A stretch of 64,000 bases of DNA, from positions 5,749,501-5,813,500 of the forward strand of contig NC_070559.1 in the NCBI RefSeq assembly GCF_026914185.1, read 5' to 3'. Below are positions 55,801 to 64,000 of this stretch, piece after piece. Every line of letters starts with the position of its first letter. The stretch's first letter is position 1. The DNA comes from Puccinia triticina. Lineage: Eukaryota; Basidiomycota; Pucciniomycetes; Pucciniales; Pucciniaceae. The translations under genes and the position numbers were made by a program. A model generated the notes under the pieces. It did no database searches. It was given only the letters and a program-made list of their open reading frames with translations, and was not told where the DNA came from.

Positions 55801-56188
55801 AGCCTGGTCGAATTTTTTCTTGGGAAAGACCAAAGATTTGGCCAAATCGAAAGGATATTCTCATCAATCCAAACACCGAAAAAAATTTGGGTCATTGTTA
55901 AACCTTTTGAAGAAGTACAACAAAATGAGGATCCATACAGAGATTATCCAGATCTGAATTGCCGATTGGTTTGCGCTGATTATGAGGCTGCTGCAGTGAT
56001 CAGTACTGAAGGAATAATCGGACATGCTGCAATGCTCAGTCATCAAAGTGGTACCTTTGGAATTCCAACTGCAACAGTCAGCGCTGTTGGATTGGGAACA
56101 TCAGTAAGTAAGATTCACACCGCATGGTCTGATGTAGTGCTGACTCTGTAATATTTGTTTTTCCATGCAGGGTTGGGAGGCTCTTTGA
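52836..56188 (+). CDS. CACTA (EnSpm) transposase, Tnp2 type, apparently intact
   Basis: Exons 52836-53030, 53090-55433, 55502-56103 and 56171-56188 join in frame to about 1052 residues with no stop. The N-terminus (MSLYVCNCEQASC, then SRQVYQDHQRKE) is the Cys/His start usual in fungal Tnp2 proteins. The core has YLDWFNAGG, SLGAITLVCLNLPPTQRYK, YLFGIIPGPTEPSLEQVNHL, FPLIADLPAIQKAAGFGSH, CSFCLL and WHPVEYCSIELMHALVLGDLKDH, the DDE-bearing region of the family. A Ser/Lys-rich insert follows (54560-54900), then PSWLDRVPHNLGEANHGSLKAAEW and a C-terminal domain (IGHAAMLSHQSGTFGI). The enzyme cuts and pastes CACTA elements with 3-bp target duplications. Intactness suggests recent activity; transposon ends were not found. 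Confidence 0.8.
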
Positions 56189-56484
56189 GGTGTGCACAGA
56201 GCGGGGAAGGTGGCAGTCACAATTTGACCAAATATTTGTTTGTTTGTAATTTTGAAAGGGAAATAAGATTAGAAAGAACCCTATGTTATCATGTACAGGA
56301 GCATGCCCAATCCCGCAATGTTTCAAAGCAGTTCACATATATCTTCAGATGACCTTCAAGCTTGGGCTGAACCCATCTCCAACCGATTGTCCTGAGTTCC
56401 ATTTGTAGACCCACCTCTCATCCACCTTATCCTGGTGTATAATAGATTCCGAAATCAAAGTCTGTTATCCTTCCGTTCTTGATC

Positions 56485-58000
56485 ATGGCCTGCAACCCAA
56501 CCAACAGCTCTTCTGGAGGTACTGGTGCCCCTGTACCCCTTATCGGTGAAGACAATGCCAATCAATCCCAAGAGCCTCTCTCAAAAGACGAAGAAATGAT
56601 TGCCTCTGTTGTTGCCAGTCTCATTCCCAAATTCAAAGCTCAAGCTAGCGCAACTCCGATGGAAACAGATCAAGGTACAGCAGCCCAGGGTGAGTCAACC
56701 ATAGTATCCTCTCTTCAAACTGAATGCTTTTGGTTGATGAAATTCTGGTTGCAGGCGAGTCCTCCAACACATCATCTCAACCACCATTGCTGCCGCAAGA
56801 CCCACAGCTCTTGGCCAAGTTTATTGTTGAGCAGTCCCGACTGGAGAAGTCAAGTGCCGAAGAAGCTGCAGGAAAAAAACGAACACAGCGCCGTGTGAAG
56901 TCTATAGCCAAGAGGACTACAACCATTCAGCATTTCGAGCCAATCTCTCGAGGGATTCAGTTTTTCATCAAGTCATTTCTTGGTGGTCCGGATAAGCCAC
57001 AAGATTTTCCATCACCACCTTCGGAGAATGAGAAGAAAGCCCAGTATTGGATCGAAAGGCGTGCTCAGTTCATCTTGAAGCAGCTTGATAGTATTCGTTG
57101 CAGTCTGTCCGACAAACCAGTTCTAGAACAAGATTACTTTGTAGCTCAAGCCGAATCTGAAATCCGTAAGAATATCAAACCACCTCCATTCACCTCTGCT
57201 CCTAAAAAGGGTGACCTTCGAGGCGGCAAGCCAATCAGCCCTCAGACTAGGGGGGACGTGGAGAGAGCCCTCGCTTTGGCAGGAATTTCCAGAATGACGT
57301 TTGATTGGACGGTGAAGCCGATGGACCATTCTCCTTGGAACTTGGCGGTGATAGATGTGATGGGGAAGAAGTCTGTGGAGTGGCTCAGTACGACCATGAA
57401 GATAAGTGAGGAAGAGGCAGCTCAGGCACCAGCGATCATTCAACGATGGCTCCGTGGCAAATGTGAAGAAATTCAGAAATTCAACAGTGTGGACGTGACA
57501 AAATTCAAATCTGATAAAAAGTCAAGGTTAGTCAGGGCCCAGTATACCCGATGGCGCAAGAAAGTAAGTTGTGTACCTCAGAAAAAACGTGGAGTAGAGC
57601 AGCCGCACTGATATCCACTATGTACCAGATTTGTGAAAACAGATGCGCAATGGCTGCAAAGCTGTACCCCAACAATCATCAACTCGCTGTGGTCCTTGCG
57701 GATAAGGATACTCATTCCGATATTGAAGAGGGGGCAAGCGCTTCTGTTCAACCCACCAGAATTCTCCCGGTGTGGCGGTCCGATTCACTTACAACCATTC
57801 TCCACGGCCTTGACAAGATGGTTCCCGCTCAAGCTCAACATCACAAGACGAAATCAGTGAACGATAATGTCTATGGACGCTTCAAGTCTTCTCATGGTCA
57901 TACTAAGGGTATTAATGGAGTCCCTCGCAATCTTCCCACCGATTGCTACTCCAATGCTTGGCGAAATCGGTTGTGTAAATTCGAACTGTTGAAGGTGTAA
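56485..58000 (+). CDS. Unrecognised family protein with PRNLP motif (paralogue 2)
   Basis: Exons 56485-56689, 56755-57563 and 57629-58000 join in frame to about 461 residues from ATG 56485 (MACNPTNSSSGG). An acidic, Gln-rich N-terminus is followed by a basic segment (KKRTQRRVKSIAKRTT) and FEPISRGIQFFIKSFLGGP. Next come FDWTVKPMDHSPWNLAV, RWLRGKCEEIQKFNSVDV, LVRAQYTRWRKK, ILPVWRSDSL and, near the end, INGVPRNLPTDCYSNAWRNRL. It shares its ordered motifs with the - strand gene at 49821-50957, about 7 kb away. Basic patches would fit a nucleic-acid-binding role, but this is a guess. All splice sites are GT-AG and introns are 65 bp each. Confidence 0.65.
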
Positions 58001-58140
58001 TCCCTGTAGAAGGGAACATGGCCAGCAGTGATCTAACTGCTGAGACCCATGCTGCCAAGTATGCTCAGCTCTCTGCTGCCAATTATGCTCAGTTTCCTGC
58101 TGCAGCTGCTTATCACAGTGCAGAAAGTAATAAGAAAAGA

Positions 58141-58164
58141 AATGCTCCAGAGGACTGGAGCATT
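58141..58164. repeat. 24-bp hairpin
   Basis: AATGCTCCAG and CTGGAGCATT pair around AGGA, 141 bases after the end of the upstream gene. Function is unknown; it could be a small inverted repeat remnant. Confidence 0.6.
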
Positions 58165-58272
58165 CCTGCAAGGAGGAGAAAAGTATAGGTACTTTTCTCT
58201 CCCATACTTTTGACAATGACTTTTCATTGAGAAAGTACGCTGAGAATCAATCTCTCAGCAGCATTTGTTTAC

Positions 58273-58280
58273 TATAAATA
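58273..58280 (+). promoter_or_regulatory. TATA box
   Basis: TATAAATA ahead of a CT-rich leader and the small frame at 58563. Confidence 0.5.
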
Positions 58281-58318
58281 CTGGGCTCTCTTTGCCCCTC
58301 TTTTTCACATTCATTCAT

Positions 58319-58391
58319 ACTCATACTCTCATTCTCACTCTCACACTCACACTCGCACTCACACTCTCACACTTGCTCTCACTCACACACA
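58319..58391 (+). repeat. CACTCT/CACACT microsatellite
   Basis: Imperfect run of TCACTCTCACACTCACACTCGCACTCACAC hexamer-like units, in the presumed leader of the next small gene. Confidence 0.85.
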
Positions 58392-58562
58392 TCCACTTTT
58401 ATCTTGATCTCATCATATATACAACCATATCCCTTTTGGTAGCCTTTGCTCAAACAGATAGAAAATAGAATTATTATTGCAAATTTCATACCACAAACTC
58501 AACACAAACAAGATACAGTCTCTCAAGTGCCCCCTTTCAACATCGAAGATCTTGCCAAAGGA

Positions 58563-58715
58563 ATGGAAAGCCTTGTGACGTTAAATCCTCAGTCTGGACC
58601 AGGACCAACTGGAAGCGCCCCAAATCCTGCACCTGCTCCACAACCAAGCCCAGCAAACCCTCAAACCGGTGGTCAACCAGGCCCGAGCGCGACCGGATCT
58701 ATGCATGTTGACTAG
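58563..58715 (+). CDS. Small Pro/Gly/Gln-rich protein
   Basis: From ATG 58563, 50 residues (MESLVTLNPQSGPGPTG, then Pro/Ala/Gln-rich to SMHVD). The same frame is open upstream to 58446 without an ATG, so an additional 5' exon is possible. A TATA box lies at 58273. No family is recognised and coding is uncertain. Confidence 0.35.
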   Translation: MESLVTLNPQSGPGPTGSAPNPAPAPQPSPANPQTGGQPGPSATGSMHVD

Positions 58716-58913
58716 CCCTTTTCATTTTTGTTTTGTATCATGAAATTTTGGACTGAACAGGAGTGATGTGTAGTTGGAAGCTGTGGTGCTTGTTTTTTAC
58801 CATATCTGGTTGTATTTACTAGTTTTTTGTCTTATTGTGGCTGATACGTTGTGTGAAGTCTTTGGTGGCGCTGGTTCAACTCGTGTGATTGTCTGCAGGC
58901 AAGCTAGCTGCAG

Positions 58914-58959
58914 GACTGTGTCACACAAACGTACGGCCGTACGTTTGTGTGACACAGTC
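58914..58959. repeat. 46-bp perfect palindrome
   Basis: Arms of 23 bases (GACTGTGTCACACAAACG...) meet without a loop at ACGTACGG|CCGTACGT. A near copy of the inner 38 bases is at 51195. The sequence between and around the two copies is otherwise unrelated, so this is a short dispersed palindromic element or recombination site. Confidence 0.95.
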
Positions 58960-59516
58960 TGGTGGGTGCAATCCCCAAGTATCAGATGCATGCTTATGTA
59001 ACAGGAGTTAGTGAGGTGAACAATTTTCAAGCCCAGATCCAAATTTTGGGCACCGCCCTGTTGGAAGACAATCCGAAGTCTGCCACAACCCAAGTGGAAC
59101 TTAGGGGATTTCTGGACTTGTCCCAGACTTCCAACTGCCTTGTGAATCTCGTGTGCACCCATACTAGCTAAGTGGCAGCTAGGAGAGTGCCTGCCTCAAC
59201 CCATTCAGTTTGAATAGCTGATGTGGGCGGTGATTTACTGGTTAAATCCTTGCTTGATCCACAAGACTAAGCAGGAGGCCGGCCTTTGAGTGGGGTGAGC
59301 TTGAATTCAAATATATACAAGATTCATCTAGAAGGGCATAATGATGACGGCACCCACCACTTCTTACAAAGGATTATCCACTATGTGACATAATAAGCTC
59401 TGTGAGACCAAACATATCTAGGGAAGATGCGGTCAAAGGGGTAGATTGTGGGTGCACAAAGGGACAAAAATTTGCACTCAGCGGTATCTGAGGCGTACCA
59501 CACTGGGGAGAATTAA
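58960..59516. other. No recognised gene
   Basis: A few short frames only; the end is the presumed promoter of the gene at 59658. Confidence 0.4.
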
Positions 59517-59524
59517 TATAAATA
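59517..59524 (+). promoter_or_regulatory. TATA box of the 59658 gene
   Basis: TATAAATA 134 bases upstream of the ATG, followed by a pyrimidine-rich leader (CTCCCTCCCATCC), a common fungal promoter layout. Confidence 0.55.
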
Positions 59525-59657
59525 GACTCCCCCCTTGCCCATTTGCGCTTCATTCCTCCCTCCCATCCAAAATCCAACACGTCCACTTTCCTCTTATCCA
59601 CAAAAGACTACTCCCTTCCTTCCCATCACACACCTTCCAACTCTCAAGCTTTCCAAA

Positions 59658-61527
59658 ATGACTTTGCCATCACCCAAAAATCCAAGCCCTGATAATACAC
59701 CCAAATTGCAAGACACAGTGACTCCCAGCAACCACGGAACTCCTCCCCCAAGTAAGTACCAGCTATGTATGTTTTACACATACATAAAATCTAATTCCCC
59801 TCCCTTCTTATACAGCCCAAGCAGTACTAGATATGAACTTCCCCGGCTGTGCAGCACCCCCTGCTCCCATCCTTCCTGCCCCCTTGTTTCAAGAATTCTC
59901 AAGGAACTCCAACGATCCAACATCGGCTGCCCCACTCAACCCCAGCGAGCCCATCCTCGATATGGAAATTCAACAAATCACATCTGAAGAATTCAACCGA
60001 AACCTGAATGAAGCCGAGCAAGCCACACGTATATTACGCCGTCTCAAACTGGCGAAGACCACCAAGGAGATAGTGAACACACTTGAGAAGGCTTTGACTA
60101 GCACCAAGCAAAGTGGGTATTTCTCCTCAACTCTCTCCTCGACCATCATCACATCACAGCTTACGTTTCACACACATTCCATTGCAGCTTGGGAAGAGAC
60201 TGGTGAAATCCCCGAAGATGAAGAAATTAAGATCCACCAAAGCTCCACAAAAATTCACCCGCCCACAACCTCAACCGCTTCCAAGCAGCCTACCAGGAAG
60301 AAACCAAAAACCCGCAAGGGTAACTCAGTCAAACCAGTCGACTTGTTGAACCCAAAGCCCGATTCTTCACCAACAATCACCGGCCCCATAGGTTCTGACC
60401 AAACAGCACCTCCTTCCCAGCCAGCTCCCGATGTGTCTAGCGGTCAACCTGCTGAATCAACACTCAAGGACGTTCAGCATTTCTCGGACAAACAGCACCA
60501 ACATTCTGAAATTCCAGCCGGAGATCAAGGTCAAACCAACGCGCCAGCTGACCCACTTCTGGATCCTTCCTCAGTTCCACCTCCCAATCCAATGTCTGAG
60601 CCAGTACCACCCGAACAGGAGCCACCAACCTCGATCCCTACCTCTCTCCTCCCTAGTCCACATCCACCATCTCAAACACCTGGCGTCCCATCTGCCTCCA
60701 CGAGCTCTCTCCCACACGGAAATCAACCACCACAAACTCCTTCCGATGTGCCACCACAGCCCACCACCAGTTCAGAATCTGCTGTACCTACCACAAACAA
60801 CCCTCTTGAAGCAGGAGACAAGCTTCCCAACGATACATCCACCCCTCTCACCAACAGCAACCTTACGATCATCAAGTCGGTTGATGTTAGAATCAAGCTG
60901 GTCAAGCTCCATCAGGAACTCGACGGGGTAAAACCCAACTGGAATAAGTATCAGGATATGTGGAAATCTCTATCCAAACTGGTCCAGTTCCGAGCCAGAT
61001 CAATGGAAACCGAGGCACCTCACAACCCTGACTTCCATTTTGCAAGGACATCTTGCTTGTACTCATTGTGGATCAAGAACATTAGCTCTCTGGGTAAGTT
61101 TTTTTGCTGCAGTATCCTACTCCTTTTTATACATCAGCTTATTTCTTTTCCTTTTTCAGCCCCAGAATTTCTAGGACCATCAACCAATGAGCAGTGGTAC
61201 TGTCCCGATATCATCGACTTTCCACTTCTTTCCAGATTTTTGAATAAGGATGAAAAACTCCAGCCCCACGAAATCATCTCACCGTTTGTCAAGACACCTC
61301 ATCCTGAGTCAACTCTTGTCCGGTTCCTTGTCCGGCTTCAAAACCCTCCAGCTAATTTCACGTCCAGCTGGGCCAAGATCGTTGCAGCCTCCATCGAACT
61401 CATGGCTGAAAACCTTTACAAACCACCGCCACCTGAAACCGCTGAAGATGACGATGAGATCACACAGGCAGTACAAGTCCTTGATCACCTAGAAAACATG
61501 AAGAACTCATCCTCAACATTCGATTAA
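59658..61527 (+). CDS. Unrecognised Pro/Ser/Thr-rich protein
   Basis: Exons 59658-59751, 59816-60112, 60188-61093 and 61160-61527 join in frame to about 554 residues from MTLPSPKNPSPDN. The second and third introns (75 and 66 bp) are multiples of three without stops, so retention would also be coding. A helical segment (ATRILRRLKLAKTTKEIVNTL) is followed by a basic stretch (KQPTRKKPKTRKG), a long Pro/Ser/Thr/Gln-rich disordered region, and an ordered C-terminal part (VDVRIKLVKLHQELDGVKP, WNKYQDMWKSLSKLV, NEQWYCPDIIDFPLL). No domain is recognised. A TAA at 61525-61527 ends it, but the frame continues open for a further 105 codons. Confidence 0.6.
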
Positions 61528-61842
61528 ACTGATGAGAACATCCCAACCGCTGAATCAGATGTTATTCCACGATCTCACTCTGTCGACGTACTCCACACCT
61601 TTTGTAACATGATTATTGATGTTTTCATGGGGTATGTCATCTTCCAAACACACGGTCTCAGCCAACAACCTCTCACAGGTACCCAGAGGAAGAAAGTTTC
61701 ACGTGCAACTCGAAGCTCCACCAAGAAACTTGGCGACTCTGCTGCACTCACCACAAGACCCCAGGGGGATTCATCGACCAGAAGGATGAATCGGCTAAGC
61801 GACTCTGAGCCCATCAGTCGAGGCAAAACTTTCAACCTCTGA
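61528..61842 (+). pseudogene. In-frame continuation after the 59658 gene's stop
   Basis: Same frame as the preceding gene, stop-free to TGA 61840-61842. It reads DENIPTAESDVIPRSHSVDV, then a basic Ser/Thr/Arg-rich stretch (KKVSRATRSSTKKLGDS). A possible intron (GTATGT...CACAG, about 61632-61678) lies inside. It is probably the original C-terminus, cut off by a C-to-T change making TAA. Confidence 0.4.
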
Positions 61843-61919
61843 TATATTTCTTACTAGCTGGTGTTTGGGGACTCTTCATTTCCTCCCGCGACCACCGCAC
61901 TGCTCCTGTCTCGGAATGT

Positions 61920-62195
61920 ATGTCTTTTGTTCAGGCAATGTCGATCATCATGGACAACTCGGTGGCCCAACACACCCCTGAAGAACCAATATGGAAGAAT
62001 CTCTCTGCTTATATTGTCCGGCTGTTCCAACCAGCTTTTCAGTTACCAAACAAGATCTCAACACTCCACAAACCACCCACTCGGACCGAACTTGCCGAAG
62101 CCATTACCACTGATTTCCTCAAACACTGGCAACATAAGCAACCCACCAGCCCATTCCTCATCCCCCACTCCTCCTCTCAGATTACTGAAAAATAA
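61920..62195 (+). CDS. Possible exon or small gene, unrecognised
   Basis: About 86 codons follow a TTTTGTTCAG acceptor-like site (MSIIMDNSVAQHTPEEPIW, AYIVRLFQPAFQLPNK, then a Thr/Ser-rich end). It may be a last exon of the 59658 transcript or a separate small gene. It lies in a different frame. Confidence 0.35.
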   Translation: MSFVQAMSIIMDNSVAQHTPEEPIWKNLSAYIVRLFQPAFQLPNKISTLHKPPTRTELAEAITTDFLKHWQHKQPTSPFLIPHSSSQITEK

Positions 62196-62202
62196 TCTCT
62201 AA

Positions 62203-63476
62203 TATATATACCCGCTTGTTTTCCTATTTATCACATGTTTCTTGTTGGCTTGTTTGGTTTTTCAATCCCATGAGTAACACACTCCGCCTCATGAATTGAT
62301 TCTTCTCCTACCTACCACATGTTGAAATGCTATTTTGATGATAGATTTCTCGAAGTTGGAATTCTTGGAGCAAAGATTACAACCTGATTTGGGTGAGATG
62401 AGGTGACCAGAACTGGCCTGACGTTGTGAGTCATTTGCTGCAATCTATGTAAGCCATCTGCGGCAAGTGGTAAGCCTAGCAAACTCCTGGGCAGCCCTGC
62501 ACAAAATCTGAAGAGACTTATAACACCTAAGTGAATGCAGATAGAGACTTGGTAGCATAACGACACAAGACAATCAGCTCATTGCAAGGTCACTGAAAAA
62601 AGAAGCTATCACTTGAAACCAAAGGTAAGAGCCAATTCAAGCAAAGATCTGTTGGCGTGACAATCACCCACCTTGCTGCATTTCCGCCAGTCATCCATAC
62701 ATATGCTGAATAAAACCAACCAAGACTAAAGGTTCAACTGGGGGAGCTGAAGAAAACACCTGTCAGCACCTAAGTCCTCAGCAAGGCTAAAAAAACTCCA
62801 AGGTGATGTCGGATACAACTAGAGGTATAGACAGAGTATGTTGCTGGACTACTTGTAGTTTTTGCCAACACCTAGCTACCCGGTCAAAGGAGCCACAAGC
62901 CTCCACAAAGCTGAGACTAAAATGTCTTAGAGATGGAAAAATTGCAGAAAAAACCAATGTTGAATGCTTCTCACCAGACCCTCGATTCAACCAGCCAAAA
63001 AAGGTAGTCACAGCGCATCAAAATTTCTTGCTAGATTGCAATTGTTACACATTCAAAGAACTGAATTGTTACCATTACCTCAATCACTTGTTCCACCTCA
63101 AACCATACAATTTATTTATGTAGATTGTGTATTTTTGATGCGGCAGGAGGATTACATCAGTAAAGCTTTTGATTCCCTTGGACCTACCTGTTGAGAAAGG
63201 TTTTTGTCACAAGAAAAAAATTTCTGTCTTGAAAGGGGTCCTCTTGTAGAGAGTTAGTCAACCAATATTAACACAAGTAGACATCGACAAAGCATATCAT
63301 AATTAAAAAAGAATCTAAGACTATCTTATGAATTTGACCTGCACTGGACTGGGGTTTTTTGGGAAGGTGAGAAAACTTCTAGCAAGAGGTTACAATGACA
63401 AGTAACAAATTTAAGTGAATTTCCTATTGGCTACTTCAAACCCAATGTGTCTGGTCAAAGTGGACTTTGCACCGGA
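62203..63476. other. No recognised gene
   Basis: Only short frames; the longest (62803-63123, +, Cys-rich, SDTTRGIDRVCCWTTCSFCQ) has no family signature or splice context. I see no repeat structure. Confidence 0.4.
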
Positions 63477-64000
63477 TCAGATTTCATTTTTTGTTGAAAA
63501 TCTTGAATATCTGAAAAAACACCTGGGTGGTAGCTTCTTTCCTCCTCTTTTCTTTCCCTTCTTCTCTGGCTTCCAATCGTCCACCTTCAAGTCGAACCTC
63601 TTCCTTGGATCCTTCCTGAGAGCATAGGGAGTTGATTTGGAGCGCCCCAAAACTACAAAGACATCAATCTTTCCCCGAAACCATTTATCACTTAGTTAGC
63701 TCGTGCTTTTTCGGGTATGAAAGGATGATTTTTTGTGTATAACAAACTGACCTTCACCTTGAACACCCCATTTTCTTGGGCAATCCCTTGCGCACTGCAC
63801 CCCTGAACCTGTATCCAGTCACCACGCTCCAGCTTCTGAATTCCTCGCAATGTGGTCCCATTCCGGGCGGATAGTTGAACATTCAGCTTCTAATGAAATT
63901 CAAGGAAAGGAATAGGTATTCCCCAAAACAAACAACAATCACAATAAGCAGAATCAGTTGTGATACAGGACACACCTTTCCAAGGGAGGAGTCCAAAACT
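63477..64000 (-). CDS. 3' end of an unrecognised gene at the right edge
   Basis: Three - strand exons join in frame: 63976-64000 (continuing beyond the window), 63748-63889 and 63477-63652, about 113 residues visible. The middle exon (KLNVQLSARNGTTLRGIQKL, RGDWIQVQGCSAQGIAQ, NGVFKVK) alternates hydrophobic and polar residues like a small beta-barrel, perhaps OB-like. The last exon is basic (LRKDPRKRFDLKVDDWKPE, then KKGKKRGGKK). Introns begin GTGTGT and GTTTGT. No family is recognised; the composition suggests nucleic-acid contact. It lacks transposon features and could be an ordinary chromosomal gene. Confidence 0.5.

Noticed and set aside
56130..56140. GTAGTG as the right end of a CACTA element starting at 52310
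   Set aside because: It lies in the last intron of the transposase and its neighbouring bases do not mirror the CACTACACCAGA start.

Overview
The window looks like transposon-dense chromosomal DNA of a basidiomycete, most likely a rust fungus (Pucciniales, Puccinia-like). The basis is many short GT-AG introns (about 55-85 bp), Tnp2-type CACTA, hAT, Tc1/mariner, DIRS/Ngaro and Ty3/Gypsy elements of basidiomycete type, and proteins that look lineage-specific. No species can be fixed from sequence alone, and I see no rRNA gene, canonical tRNA gene or CRISPR array.

Layout. 1-2051 is the 3' part of a Ty3/Gypsy element with its 3' LTR, inserted in a decayed hAT transposase gene (2052-4677) whose right terminus lies near 4999. 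5000-8034 holds a palindromic minisatellite, arrays of a CCCGCGGGTA-type motif, and two solo LTRs (5862-6179 and 7178-7480). 8037-15218 appears to be one TA-flanked element with 400-500 bp terminal inverted repeats, carrying a broken Tc1/mariner-type transposase on the + strand, minisatellites, and a broken passenger gene on the - strand. 15671-16780 is an intact PD-(D/E)XK (Rpn/YhgA-like) transposase-family nuclease.

18231-33587 is a DIRS/Ngaro-like retroelement (gag-like and RT parts) split by nested insertions: an 11.4 kb Gypsy element (A, 19780-31142, two 1056-bp LTRs), an 853-bp solo LTR (32332-33184, TSD CCGGT), and a second Gypsy element (B, LTR 33588-35126, internally deleted). Both Gypsy elements are accompanied by an intron-containing open reading frame on the opposite strand; in A it lies between the gag-protease and pol regions and has its own TATA box.

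39985-46370 is a large array of about 173-bp monomers arranged as 347-bp dimers. It inverts near 41719 and has mirror-image ends, like a Foldback element. 46371-64000 is more gene-like: a SNF2-family helicase (47406-49803), two members of an unrecognised family on opposite strands (49821-50957 and 56485-58000), an apparently intact spliced CACTA/Tnp2 transposase (52836-56188), an unrecognised Pro/Ser/Thr-rich gene (59658-61527, possibly truncated by one stop), and the 3' end of an unrecognised - strand gene at the right edge. A 46-bp perfect palindrome occurs at 58914, with a near copy at 51195.

The region reads as a layered record of insertions. The hAT and DIRS elements are old hosts, while Gypsy A is recent (about five differences seen by eye between its LTRs). 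Most element genes carry a few nonsense codons, often of the CGA-to-TGA type; the CACTA transposase and the PD-(D/E)XK gene read open throughout.
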